This document shows positions 7,871 to 15,476 of a stretch of DNA of 64,000 nucleotides, in pieces (positions within the stretch are counted from its first letter, which is position 1; every line of letters starts with the position of its first letter). Below the pieces are notes generated by a model. It was not told the origin of the DNA, ran no database searches, and worked only from the letters and a program-made list of their open reading frames with translations. The stretch covers positions 1-64,000 of the forward strand of contig NZ_KB899043.1 in NCBI RefSeq assembly GCF_000377985.1. Direction: 5' to 3'. Source of the stretch: Sporolactobacillus vineae DSM 21990 = SL153 (GTDB lineage: Bacteria > Bacillota > Bacilli > Bacillales > Sporolactobacillaceae). The position numbers were made by a program, and so were the translations under genes.

Positions 7871-8200
7871 ATGTTCAAAGCTTTCCGTAAACTCATTGCC
7901 GCTTCAGAAAGAGGGTTCACCCTGATCGAGATGATGATCGTCTTGCTGATTATTTCTGTCCTCCTGTTGATCGCGGTCCCGAACATGATTAAATCACAGG
8001 ATGTGGTTCAGGACAAAAGCACCCAGGCAACCGTCAAGCTCGTACAGAGTCAGGTTGCTGCCTATCAGATGGATCATGACGGTTCGCTGCCGGCATCGCT
8101 GGATGAACTGGTACAGCAGAATTACGTCGATAATATCAAAACCCCAGAGGGAGAGACACTGGCCTATGATGCAGCGACAGGTAATGTCAGTGCCCCTTAA
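7871..8200 (+). CDS. comGC: competence major pseudopilin ComGC
   Basis: Main subunit of the transformation pseudopilus, 109 residues. The class 3 prepilin leader is clear: a short basic N-terminus, cleavage by ComC after G15 in RG|FTLIEM, the key E5 of the mature protein, and a hydrophobic helix of about 20 residues. The C-terminal part QVAAYQMDHDGSLPASLDEL matches ComGC proteins. The start has AAAGGAG 9-10 nt upstream. It is the first visible gene of the comG operon here and overlaps comGD by 17 nt, suggesting translational coupling. The ATPase ComGA and membrane platform ComGB normally encoded upstream are absent from this locus. Confidence 0.93.
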   Translation: MFKAFRKLIAASERGFTLIEMMIVLLIISVLLLIAVPNMIKSQDVVQDKSTQATVKLVQSQVAAYQMDHDGSLPASLDELVQQNYVDNIKTPEGETLAYDAATGNVSAP

Positions 8201-8630
8201 CAACGCTTCGGATCAGGGATTCACCTTGATCGAACTGCTGATCGTTGTCTCCATCGTCTGTCTGATCACCCCGGTTGTCTTCATGAACAGTTCACGAACG
8301 GCAGACGAACAGAAAATGAGACACTTTATTGAAGAACTGGATCGCACGATCAGTGAGGCCCAGATTGAATCGATGTCTACATTGTCGACGGCCCGGATCA
8401 TGTTCAATACCCAGGACCACTATTATCAGCTGATCCGATCCGGTACGCTGATGACACGCAGCATGGATCGCCGCATGGCGCTATACAGTACGACCGGAAG
8501 CTATGAAATAACGATCAATCCGGTTGGCAAGTTCAGTCAGCCTAAAACACTGACCTTTCACATCGGAACGATCCATTACCGGCTCGTCCTTCTTCTCGGA
8601 CAAGGCAGGCACTACTATGAAAAATTCTAA
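8184..8630 (+). CDS. comGD: competence minor pseudopilin ComGD
   Basis: Type II secretion-like prepilin of 148 residues with leader cleavage in DQG|FTLIELLIVVSIVC, then a globular domain. The start chosen is ATG at 8184; an in-frame ATG at 8169 would lengthen the leader by five residues. Both lie inside comGC, so translation probably depends on coupling. It overlaps comGE by 14 nt. The minor pseudopilin is thought to cap or prime the pseudopilus. The assignment rests on the prepilin motif plus position directly after comGC. Confidence 0.85.
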   Translation: MSVPLNNASDQGFTLIELLIVVSIVCLITPVVFMNSSRTADEQKMRHFIEELDRTISEAQIESMSTLSTARIMFNTQDHYYQLIRSGTLMTRSMDRRMALYSTTGSYEITINPVGKFSQPKTLTFHIGTIHYRLVLLLGQGRHYYEKF

Positions 8631-8943
8631 TCGAGGCATCTTCCTGACTGAAGTTATGGTATCCCTGACCCTGCTGACTGTTCTGATGGTGACGGCAATA
8701 CCTTCACTGACCCACATTTATCAGGAACGAACCATCCTGCAGCAGAAAACAGAAGCACTTCAGGTGCTCCGATACCATCTGATGCACTGGAAAGCCGGTG
8801 AGACAACCGTTTTCCCGGAATTGCAGCCTGTGACCGATTTTTCACTGGTCTGGGAAAAGAAAACCGATCATGAAGCGCTGCTGTCCATTCATTGGTCGGA
8901 CGGACCGCGGCAATTCACCATCAGGAGTGAAGCACGAAAATGA
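8617..8943 (+). CDS. comGE: competence minor pseudopilin ComGE
   Basis: 108 residues with a very short leader and prepilin-like cleavage at RG|IFLTEVMVSLTLL; E5 of the mature form is kept. The globular part is short and diverged, as usual for ComGE. It overlaps comGD upstream and shares a 4-nt ATGA overlap with comGF downstream. Position in the operon supports the name more than sequence. Confidence 0.75.
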   Translation: MKNSNRGIFLTEVMVSLTLLTVLMVTAIPSLTHIYQERTILQQKTEALQVLRYHLMHWKAGETTVFPELQPVTDFSLVWEKKTDHEALLSIHWSDGPRQFTIRSEARK

Positions 8944-9365
8944 ACCATCAGAAAGGGTATACGCTTTTATCCATGATGCTGGCACTCAGTATCATGATGA
9001 TCACACTGGGTCTTGTGATCAGTCTGATTCATGTCCTGGCTGCCCGGTTTCAGGATGATCAGGGAAGCCGCCAGGAGGTCAGTCTGTTCTTTTTACAAAC
9101 GGCTTCAGAACTGAACCTGTCCGATTCTGTCCGGACTGCACCCGATCACCAGCAACTCGTCATGAAAAAAGGAACCTCTAATATTGTTTATCAAAAGCTG
9201 TCGAAACAGCGCATTGTCCGCCAGGTTGACGGGGCAGGTTATGAAATTGTGCTTCAGCATGTTAAATCTGCGGAATTCTACAGCGACGGCCGCTACATGA
9301 TGATCAAAATCGTCGACAGCAGCGACCGTCAGTATTTCTGGGCAGATTTACAGTTTAAGAATTAA
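8940..9365 (+). CDS. comGF: competence minor pseudopilin ComGF
   Basis: 141 residues. The leader MNHQKG|YTLLSMMLALSIMM resembles a prepilin but lacks the usual Glu at position 5 of the mature part (Ser instead), as is common for ComGF. The C-terminal half ends YMMIKIVDSSDRQYFWADL, a beta-rich pattern seen in the ComGF family. The start overlaps the comGE stop (ATGA). A 98-nt gap to comGG follows, unlike the overlapping spacing upstream. Confidence 0.78.
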   Translation: MNHQKGYTLLSMMLALSIMMITLGLVISLIHVLAARFQDDQGSRQEVSLFFLQTASELNLSDSVRTAPDHQQLVMKKGTSNIVYQKLSKQRIVRQVDGAGYEIVLQHVKSAEFYSDGRYMMIKIVDSSDRQYFWADLQFKN

Positions 9366-9463
9366 GCCCTGTTTCTGCCGGTTTCCGCGGGCATCCTTCC
9401 AGTTCTGATGCCGCACATCGGCAAGCGAATGACATAAAACAAGCCAGCCGCATAGAAAGAGAG

Positions 9464-9853
9464 GTGATTCGTCTGAAAAACGAACGCGGGTTTATGCTGC
9501 CGCTGACCATGGTCGTCTCCATTCTGATTCTGTCGCTTATCATTCATAGCATTTTCTTACTTGACAGCGAGCGTCATTTTTATCAGTCTGCCCACGCGGT
9601 TTTCCAATTGCGCCAGTTGCGTGAGAACGCCTTCTCGGAACTGGGACGTGCTGTTAAGGAAAAAACATTACCTGAAAAAGGCTCGTTCCATTACGACGGG
9701 ACGGGGACAGTCACGTTTACTGTCGTATCGGACGGTGCGGAGAAGGTCATCAATCTATTGCTGAAGAGCAGCGACCGGTCCCAGACCGATCAAGTTGTCT
9801 TTGATCCGGAAACGGCCAGGATTACGCGCTGGCAGGAGGCCATTCTTCCTTAA
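9464..9853 (+). CDS. comGG: competence pseudopilin ComGG-like protein
   Basis: 129 residues. The N-terminus ERG|FMLPLTMVVSILILSLII is a prepilin-like leader and hydrophobic helix in which the Glu5 position is Leu, typical of ComGG. The remainder is polar and poorly conserved. Start choice is unsure: GTG at 9464 lies inside the sequence AGAGAGGTGA, which itself looks like a Shine-Dalgarno, and no in-frame ATG or TTG follows before the leader. It is the last pseudopilin of the operon and is followed by yqzE as in B. subtilis. Confidence 0.72.
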   Translation: MIRLKNERGFMLPLTMVVSILILSLIIHSIFLLDSERHFYQSAHAVFQLRQLRENAFSELGRAVKEKTLPEKGSFHYDGTGTVTFTVVSDGAEKVINLLLKSSDRSQTDQVVFDPETARITRWQEAILP

Positions 9854-9955
9854 GCAAGATTACCGTGCGCCTCCTTCTGCACGAAAAAATGGTCTATCGT
9901 TGTATCCATATCCAGTTATAAGGGCATCCTGTATGTAAAAAGGAGCCTGCCCGTC

Positions 9956-10159
9956 ATGAAATCTGAAGACTATGTCAAGTACCTTACCGAACAGCTCGTC
10001 CGTTATATGGAAACGCCGCGGGAACAGCGGCGAAGATCAAGACTGGAAAGCCGGGCTGCGCGTCCCGCACTTCGAAACCAGCTTTTCGGACAGATTCCCG
10101 ATGCGATCGAGAACTATATCCGACGTCTCAGCTCGATTGTAAAGCAGAAACACCTCTAA
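9956..10159 (+). CDS. yqzE: YqzE family small protein
   Basis: 67 residues, strongly basic, beginning MKSEDYVKYLTEQLVRYMETP, which matches the conserved N-terminus of YqzE proteins encoded after comGG in Bacillus. No membrane segment or known catalytic motif. AAAGGAG precedes the ATG. Function is unknown; position suggests co-expression with the competence operon. A strong terminator overlaps its stop codon. Confidence 0.8.
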   Translation: MKSEDYVKYLTEQLVRYMETPREQRRRSRLESRAARPALRNQLFGQIPDAIENYIRRLSSIVKQKHL

Positions 10160-10186
10160 CCCGGTCCGAAGGCGGACCGGGTTTTT
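10158..10186. terminator. terminator after yqzE
   Basis: Perfect 11-bp stem AACCCGGTCCG/CGGACCGGGTT, loop AAGG, then TTTTT. It lies between the convergent yqzE and methyltransferase genes and may serve the former only. Confidence 0.9.
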
Positions 10187-10191
10187 CATAC

Positions 10192-10917
10192 TTATTCATC
10201 AGGTTTTGTCCCGCGATAAACACGATAGGTCAGCAGCTTATGGTAAACGTGAAGCAAGCGCATATGTTCCAGCCAGACCTCAAAGGTGCTGCTGTCCAGG
10301 GCCTCATCCATACGGAAGACGGGCAATGTCACATCCTGACCGGTGGGAAGAAAATTCTCCGCCTGGATTACCTGGACATTTGAAAAACCGGCCGATTCCA
10401 GCAACTGCCGCCATTCATCCGGTGTCCAAAGGCAAGGAACACCGTACAGTGCTTTGATCGGGTCAGCCTCTGCAGGAGTCAGTGAACGGGCAACCGTCAT
10501 CTCATCAGCAATGAATGTCCCGCCCGGCTTCAGAACACGAAAATATTCAGCGATGGATCGTTGTGCCCGAGTAAAAGCCGTGACCGATTCCGAAAGCACC
10601 CAGTCGAAAGAAGCATCTGGAAACGGCAGTGCTTCTGCCGAACCAGAAACAATTTTAAACGTATTCCCCGCCCGGTGTGCCCGTTCCCTCGCCTGTTCCA
10701 CCATTTTCGGATGGAGGTCGATCCCTGTGACATCAGTTTCGGGATGTGCCGCAAGCAGTTCTGCTGTCGCTCCGGTTCCGCAGCCGACGTCCAGAACCTT
10801 TGCCTTTCCTTTTTCACCGATCGCCCTGATCAGAACATCCGTCAGATTCTTCCCGCCGGGATGTGCATGATCCACCCCCAGTTTCGCCAAAAAATCAAGA
10901 TACCGGTTTGCCGTCAT
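10192..10917 (-). CDS. class I SAM-dependent methyltransferase
   Basis: 241 residues with a UbiE-like Rossmann methyltransferase fold. Motif I VLDVGCGTGATAE is near residue 40, the acidic end of strand 2 is in VTGIDLHPKMVEQAR, and motif III-like FDWVLSESV and LKPGGTFIADE are in order. The SAM-binding half is complete. The C-terminal part, which would bind the substrate, is not diagnostic, so the target molecule is unknown. Transcribed alone behind the terminator of glcK. The ATG at 10915-10917 is supported by an AGGAG-like sequence. Confidence 0.85.
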   Translation of the reverse strand: MTANRYLDFLAKLGVDHAHPGGKNLTDVLIRAIGEKGKAKVLDVGCGTGATAELLAAHPETDVTGIDLHPKMVEQARERAHRAGNTFKIVSGSAEALPFPDASFDWVLSESVTAFTRAQRSIAEYFRVLKPGGTFIADEMTVARSLTPAEADPIKALYGVPCLWTPDEWRQLLESAGFSNVQVIQAENFLPTGQDVTLPVFRMDEALDSSTFEVWLEHMRLLHVYHKLLTYRVYRGTKPDE

Positions 10918-10995
10918 GATTTACACTCCTCGCTGTTCTCCTGTTAAATACCCTATGAACCTCGGGAGGGTTGTGTGACAGCCGGTCAAAAGTAT

Positions 10996-11032
10996 AAAAA
11001 AACACCCTGCAGGCGAGTTGTGCCTGCACAGG
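10996..11032 (-). terminator. terminator after glcK
   Basis: Leftward stem CCTGTGCAGGC/GCCTGCAGGG with a short loop, followed by TGTTTTTTT. Confidence 0.85.
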
Positions 11033-11066
11033 CGCAAAGTTATTATGATGGTCCCTTACTGCTCTT

Positions 11067-12038
11067 TCAGTTGTTGATTTTGGTCTTTGCCAACCACGCA
11101 CCGCCGACAACACCGGCGTCATTGCTCAGCTGGGCAATATCGATTTTACAGGCATCAAATACTCTCGGAAGTGAAAATTCCTTAAAATATTTTGTCAGCG
11201 GATCAGTCAAAGTTTTCCCGGCATGCGAGACGCCGCCGCCGATGACAATCTTTTCCGGATTGACCACAATAGAGATAGCACCGAGTGCATAGCCAAGATA
11301 ATACGCAGCTTTCTCCGCTACAGCCACGGATAATTGATCCCCCTTTGCCGCACAGTTAAACACATCTTCAGCGGAAATATCCCCGTTTTTCTCAAAGAGG
11401 TCACGCAGGATACTGTCTGAATCATTATAGTCCAGTGCATCGAGCCCCATCCGACGGATTCCGGTAGCGGACGAGACCGTTTCAAGACAGCCTTTTTTGC
11501 CGCAGTTGCAAGGTGAACCGCCCTTCGGAACCACGGTGATATGGCCGATTTCGCCGGCCATACCGCTGACGCCATGGACGATATCGCCATCAATAATGAT
11601 GCCGCCGCCGACGCCGGTTCCCAGTGTGACACAAATCAGATTCTTTGCTCCGCGTCCGGCGCCCAGCCACATTTCGCCGAGGGCAGCCATATTGGCATCA
11701 TTTTCAATAATCGCCGGCAAGCCGGTGAATTTCTCCAGTTCCTCCTTCAGCGGATAGTCCTCCCAGCCGATATTCACCGCCTTATAGACAAAACCGCTGG
11801 CCATATCGATGAAGCCCGGCGCACCCATACCGATACCCCGAACCTCCGAAGAACCGAGATTGTACTGTTTGAGTTTCTTTTTAATACTCTCACTGATATC
11901 CGCCGCAATATGGCTCCCGTTATCAATCGTATTCGTCACAATTGCCCATTTATCAATGGTCTTCCCGGCATCGTCAATCAGTGCCATTTTGGTTGTTGTT
12001 CCTCCGAGATCAACACCGATATTCATTTTTTCCGACAT
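11067..12038 (-). CDS. glcK: ROK-family glucokinase
   Basis: Phosphorylates glucose with ATP in the cytosol, feeding glycolysis. 323 residues. The phosphate-binding N-terminus NIGVDLGGTTTKMALID, the sugar-binding EIGHITV block and the zinc-binding ROK motif CNCGKKGCLETVSSATGI are all present, as is the second phosphate motif VTLGTGVGGGIIIDG. The start ATG has AAGGGTGA upstream. In B. subtilis glcK follows yqgP-yqgQ; those genes are not seen here. A divergent gene of unknown function starts 166 bp away. Confidence 0.93.
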   Translation of the reverse strand: MSEKMNIGVDLGGTTTKMALIDDAGKTIDKWAIVTNTIDNGSHIAADISESIKKKLKQYNLGSSEVRGIGMGAPGFIDMASGFVYKAVNIGWEDYPLKEELEKFTGLPAIIENDANMAALGEMWLGAGRGAKNLICVTLGTGVGGGIIIDGDIVHGVSGMAGEIGHITVVPKGGSPCNCGKKGCLETVSSATGIRRMGLDALDYNDSDSILRDLFEKNGDISAEDVFNCAAKGDQLSVAVAEKAAYYLGYALGAISIVVNPEKIVIGGGVSHAGKTLTDPLTKYFKEFSLPRVFDACKIDIAQLSNDAGVVGGAWLAKTKINN

Positions 12039-12204
12039 ATAATCACCCTTTGCATCGGTTAAATTTCCATCCCCTATTTTCGCTTATTGGCCGGGATTTG
12101 CCAATAGGAAAAAACAAAAGCAGATCCCGGATCGCTGATTTTTTCGCATGTGCGCTGCCGGTCCGTAATAGAATAAATAAACCAGCTCGTCCGGAGGCGA
12201 TAGG

Positions 12205-13050
12205 ATGCGCAAACTGATTTATCTTTCAACCTTATCATTCATCTTACTGGTCGGAATTCTTATCCTAACCGGCCGCTTCTCCTGGTTCGGCAGCCGCCCG
12301 GCGATCACCTGGTTTCCGGAAAGTGAGCAGATCGTCTTTGAGAAAGCGGAAACCAGGCTGCGCGATCTGCCGGATTCCGATCAGATTGAGTGGACGGTTG
12401 ATTCACAACTGCAGAACAGCGTCTATCTCATTCAGCATTTTTCACTGCTCTATAAAAACAACCGTCTGGTCGGGATGATCAATCACTGGAAAAACAATGA
12501 ACAGTCACTTTCAGACAGGCGGACACCGGAAGCTGTACCTGGTTTTTATCAGAGTCTCACGGTGCACCAGGGCGAACTGCACTCCGATGATAAGATTTTC
12601 GGCAAGGAAATTCTTTCGGAAAGCCGGCTCTTCCTGTATCAGGACGGGGAAATACGGCATGCGTTCACAGTCCCGAAGGATATCCGGGAAAAGAAGATGT
12701 GGGCAGGCTATATGAAGGGCCAGAAGGAACGACAGAAACAGCTGATCTTTCAGGCACAGAAAATCGCCCGGTTTAATCCGGCCGACTACAGAATCGTGCC
12801 GCTTTCTGAACTGACAGAGCAATCAATCAGCCAGCTGTTTCCTTTTGGCAAAGTCAAGGCGGAGCGAATTACCGGACGGCTCTGGGAGGGTATTTATCGA
12901 ATGATCGTCGGAGGAATCGAAACGCAGCAGGGCAGGACCGTTCCTGCTGCCGGCAGTACGATGCCGCTGCTGCTTATCGGCAAGGATCATTTGCTTTTGA
13001 TCGTTGAGACAGCGGACCATCAGATTGTCCTATTAAAGCAATTATTCTGA
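12205..13050 (+). CDS. hypothetical membrane-anchored protein
   Basis: 281 residues, not recognised. One hydrophobic segment (about residues 4-23) suggests a signal anchor with the remainder outside the cell; no lipobox Cys is seen. The soluble part is a mix of charged and beta-rich segments without repeated motifs or catalytic signature. The C-terminus IGKDHLLLIVETADHQIVLLKQLF is hydrophobic but interrupted by charges. GGAGG lies 8-9 nt upstream of the ATG. It is divergent from glcK and convergent with the small membrane ORF at 13080. Codon use resembles its neighbours. Confidence 0.75.
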   Translation: MRKLIYLSTLSFILLVGILILTGRFSWFGSRPAITWFPESEQIVFEKAETRLRDLPDSDQIEWTVDSQLQNSVYLIQHFSLLYKNNRLVGMINHWKNNEQSLSDRRTPEAVPGFYQSLTVHQGELHSDDKIFGKEILSESRLFLYQDGEIRHAFTVPKDIREKKMWAGYMKGQKERQKQLIFQAQKIARFNPADYRIVPLSELTEQSISQLFPFGKVKAERITGRLWEGIYRMIVGGIETQQGRTVPAAGSTMPLLLIGKDHLLLIVETADHQIVLLKQLF

Positions 13051-13079
13051 CCTGACAACCGCCGCAGTTCTGGTGAACT

Positions 13080-13223
13080 TCAGCGATGCCTTACTGATTT
13101 TCGGATCAGCCAGGCAGCACCGGCGACCACAACAGCTGTCTGGATGATCAGTCGTCTGCGGGTATACAGGAAGAGTGAAGCGATTATGAGCAGCAAGTTC
13201 CGCCATTTGGCCGGTTGATTCAT
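13080..13223 (-). CDS. small hydrophobic protein, uncharacterised
   Basis: 47 residues starting MNQPAKWRNLLLIIASLF, with two possible short membrane segments separated by TRRR. ATG at 13221-13223 was chosen because AGAGGA lies about 10 nt upstream. It follows the 5-formyl-THF cyclo-ligase gene by 56 bp on the same strand, a place where B. subtilis has the small gene yqgO, but no similarity can be claimed by eye. It may be a real co-transcribed small membrane protein or chance. Confidence 0.4.
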   Translation of the reverse strand: MNQPAKWRNLLLIIASLFLYTRRRLIIQTAVVVAGAAWLIRKSVRHR

Positions 13224-13279
13224 GGATAACGCGTCCTCTCGGAATGGATTTATCCTTATGTTTCCCCCGGCAGGGGCGA

Positions 13280-13864
13280 TCATTCCAATCTGTTCATTTT
13301 CACATCGATGGTCCTGTCTTCCGTGATCAACTGGTCAATCCGCCGGTCGTGTTTCTCCGAAGGGAGCGTGCCTGCCAGTTGCATTTCGAGAAGCAGTGAA
13401 ACGGTTCTTCCACGGTAACCGCTCAGAAAACGGTCATAATATCCCCCGCCATAGCCGATCCGGTTCCCGGATGGATCAAAAACGACACCGGGAACAATTA
13501 CCAGGTCCAGCTGTTCCGGCGTGACGACCGTTGTTCTTTCAGGAATCGGTTCCTTCAGGCCATAGAATCCTTCTGCCAGCTGATCCAATGAATGAATCCG
13601 GTAAAATGTCAGCTCTTTCCGCCTGGGGTCACACTTGGGGACGGCGACACCTTTGTTTTCTTCCCATGCACGTGAAATAATCCGGGTGGTCTCAATCTCT
13701 TTTCCCATCGACAGGGTCACCGCAATCATCTGCGCCTGCAGCCATTGTGCCTCTTTGAAAAGCCTTCGGTGAATCCGTGCGCATTTGGCCTGGAAGAGCG
13801 GCTGATCCATTTCCTCCAGCTCCGACAGAATCTTTTTTCTCAGAGTGACTTTTTCCCTGCTCAT
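13280..13864 (-). CDS. 5-formyltetrahydrofolate cyclo-ligase
   Basis: Converts 5-formyl-THF and ATP to 5,10-methenyl-THF, returning a storage folate to one-carbon metabolism. 194 residues from ATG at 13862-13864, which follows GGAGGATGTGCCG. Family motifs are visible: the basic N-terminus REKVTLRKKIL, VAVPKCDPRRKELTF, and the ATP-binding block GNRIGYGGGYYDRFL. The frame continues upstream into the rpmG terminator, but that extension is not credible. Equivalent to yqgN of B. subtilis, which also lies near rpmG and glcK. Confidence 0.92.
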   Translation of the reverse strand: MSREKVTLRKKILSELEEMDQPLFQAKCARIHRRLFKEAQWLQAQMIAVTLSMGKEIETTRIISRAWEENKGVAVPKCDPRRKELTFYRIHSLDQLAEGFYGLKEPIPERTTVVTPEQLDLVIVPGVVFDPSGNRIGYGGGYYDRFLSGYRGRTVSLLLEMQLAGTLPSEKHDRRIDQLITEDRTIDVKMNRLE

Positions 13865-13972
13865 CGGCACATCCTCCTTATCAGGCGGCTCAGTACCCGT
13901 CTCGATTGATTTTTGCTGCACGATCGACGACAGGCGTGCATGCAAAATGCCTGAAGCGAAAAACGAATGAAA

Positions 13973-14001
13973 GTAAAAAAAAGAAAGCCGTTGTGCGGCT
14001 T
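13973..14001 (-). terminator. terminator after rpmG
   Basis: Leftward stem AAGCCG/CGGCTT with a 5-nt loop followed by TTTCTTTTTTTT. It separates rpmG from the cyclo-ligase gene. Confidence 0.8.
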
Positions 14002-14013
14002 CCATCAGACGAG

Positions 14014-14163
14014 TTACTTTGTTTCGCGGTAAATGGCATACCTTTTCAGTTTCGGGCTATACTTTCTCAACTCAAGACGTTCCGGATTTTTCTGCTTGTT
14101 TTTTGTTGTGATATAGTCACGATCGCCTGTTTCGGTATTTTCAAGAACTACTTTGACACGCAT
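14014..14163 (-). CDS. rpmG: 50S ribosomal protein L33
   Basis: 49 residues, [17 protein letters not shown] through [14 protein letters not shown]. It is the cysteine-free, zinc-independent type: no CxxC pair is present, unlike the zinc-ribbon paralogue that Bacilli usually encode elsewhere. GAGGAGGGG precedes the ATG. A sigma-A promoter lies at 14220-14248 and a terminator follows immediately, so it is monocistronic. Confidence 0.95.
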   Translation of the reverse strand: MRVKVVLENTETGDRDYITTKNKQKNPERLELRKYSPKLKRYAIYRETK

Positions 14164-14219
14164 GTCTGTCCCCTCCTCTGTTGCTGAATCTGTTTCATAT
14201 CAGCCAAAACATACAATTA

Positions 14220-14248
14220 ATTTTATCAGAATTCCCTTATTGATTCAA
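14220..14248 (-). promoter_or_regulatory. sigma-A promoter of rpmG
   Basis: Leftward -35 TTGAAT (14243-14248), 17-bp spacer, -10 TAAAAT (14220-14225), about 57 bp upstream of the rpmG start codon. Confidence 0.7.
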
Positions 14249-14510
14249 CCTTACCCCCGATTTTTTCTTCCAGGGAGTCACTGGTCGCAAATTTACTTTG
14301 CGTCGAGGGATTTTTTGCCTGCTTCTTTACATTCTCCTTTCTTTTTCGTCATCCTTCTTCCGAATCCATGACAGTTATGCTATAAATAAGAATGGTTGCG
14401 ACCAAAGGGACAACCGTCAGAATCGTCCTTTATTTATCCGGGATCATACATAGAGGGATCCCCGATCCATCCTGATAATAACAAATAAGAACGGAAAGGA
14501 GGAGACTCTT
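14249..14510. promoter_or_regulatory. intergenic region with extended -10 for the 14511 operon
   Basis: The stretch between rpmG and the gene at 14511 holds a TGCTATAAA extended -10 at 14378-14386 on the + strand. A possible small hairpin GGGATC/GATCCC lies near 14440-14464. The ribosome binding site GGAGGAG for the downstream gene is at the right end. No gene is seen. Confidence 0.4.
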
Positions 14511-14717
14511 TTGGGATTTGTTATTCTCATACTTTTAATCATTGGTCTAGTCGCTCTCGCCGTTTCTTTCTATAAACAAGACAGCGTGAAACAGATGGAA
14601 AATCAGCTTGAAGAAAATTCAATTACGATGATGCAGGAATTATACAAGGTGAAGAAAAAAATCCGGGTACTTGAAGAAGAAGTGATGATCGGGGACCGGG
14701 ACAACTTTAAAGGGTGA
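14511..14717 (+). CDS. small membrane protein with coiled-coil tail
   Basis: 68 residues from TTG at 14511, preceded by AAAGGAGGAG. An N-terminal membrane helix (about residues 2-19) is followed by a charged heptad-like segment QMENQLEENSITMMQELYKVKKKIRVLEEEV (split here as QMENQLEENSITMM and QELYKVKKKIRVLEEEV) likely to form a coiled coil. The stop codon overlaps the ribosome binding site of the next gene, so the two are probably co-translated. Function unknown; it could help localise or dimerise the MltG-like partner. In B. subtilis an uncharacterised pair yqzD-yqzC occupies a similar place, but I cannot confirm homology. Confidence 0.7.
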   Translation: MGFVILILLIIGLVALAVSFYKQDSVKQMENQLEENSITMMQELYKVKKKIRVLEEEVMIGDRDNFKG

Positions 14718-14723
14718 ATTGTT

Positions 14724-15251
14724 TTGACGAAAAATGGAATACGTGGTTTTGCAGCCGGTATTTTAATTGCGACCGCTGTTTTTGCTTTTTTCTACTACTT
14801 GATTTTCAATCAGGGCAGTCAGCCCGCCGTTAAAAATGTGGTGCGTCAGGCCCCGTTGACCGAGGCTTCCGTCACGAATTACCTTGCTGCCCATCATCGC
14901 AAATCGATTGATATCGATGCGTATAACAAATGGCAGGCGGATACGCAGAAGGCAACAGCTGACGCCACGAAGAGTAAAGCCGGGACATCCGATAGCAGCA
15001 AAAAGTCCGCTTCTTCAAAGGCAGACGGCAAGAGCAAAGTCGTCACTTATAAGATACATATTAAATCGGGCATGGCGCTTGGCGATATTGCACGTGATCT
15101 GGTTTCAGCGAAAATTCTGAAATCCAGTCAGGAAAGTACGTTTAATCGCTATCTTCAGAAGCATAACCTGGAGAAGTACGTGCAGCTGGGTACATTTACT
15201 GTAAAAAGTAATATGTCGATCCCGGAACTTGCCAAAGCCGTGACTCGCTGA
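14724..15251 (+). CDS. MltG-like LysM-type domain protein without catalytic domain
   Basis: 175 residues. N-terminal membrane anchor (about residues 8-28), a long Ser/Lys/Ala-rich linker (about residues 70-105), and a C-terminal domain KIHIKSGMALGDIARDL ... LQKHNLEKYVQLGTFTV ... MSIPELAKAVT that matches the LysM-like N-terminal module of endolytic transglycosylase MltG (YceG). The catalytic part of MltG is missing, so it should bind but not cleave glycan strands. Start is TTG at 14724 with AAAGGGTGA overlapping the stop of the upstream gene. The pair forms one transcription unit ended by a hairpin at 15268-15314. Confidence 0.7.
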   Translation: MTKNGIRGFAAGILIATAVFAFFYYLIFNQGSQPAVKNVVRQAPLTEASVTNYLAAHHRKSIDIDAYNKWQADTQKATADATKSKAGTSDSSKKSASSKADGKSKVVTYKIHIKSGMALGDIARDLVSAKILKSSQESTFNRYLQKHNLEKYVQLGTFTVKSNMSIPELAKAVTR

Positions 15252-15267
15252 TCGGATTCAGATCATC

Positions 15268-15314
15268 AATAAGCAAAAATGGTCCCTTTTCATTAGGAAC
15301 CGTTTTTGCTTATT
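15268..15314 (+). terminator. terminator after the MltG-like gene
   Basis: A long, nearly complete stem (AATAAGCAAAAATGGTCC pairs with GGAACCGTTTTTGCTTATT allowing G:U and one mismatch). The inner GGTCC/GGAACC hairpin is followed by GTTTTTGCTT. Confidence 0.65.
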
Positions 15315-15432
15315 CTGACGTCCTGGGTGCACCTTTCTTACCGAAGTAAGTGTCTCCAGCCCCGGAACACCTTCGTACTGTACTGCATATCCATTAATCA
15401 AACACGCACAAGCGACCCAAAAGCGTCATAGC

Positions 15433-15466
15433 AAAGGGGCGCCGGATCACTTCCGGTGCCCCTTTT
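15433..15466. terminator. terminator downstream of pbpA
   Basis: Stem AAAGGGGCGCCGGA/TCCGGTGCCCCTTT with a 5-nt loop and a short T-run on either side. It sits between the convergent MltG-like and pbpA genes. Confidence 0.7.
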
Positions 15467-15476
15467 CCTCTGCCAA

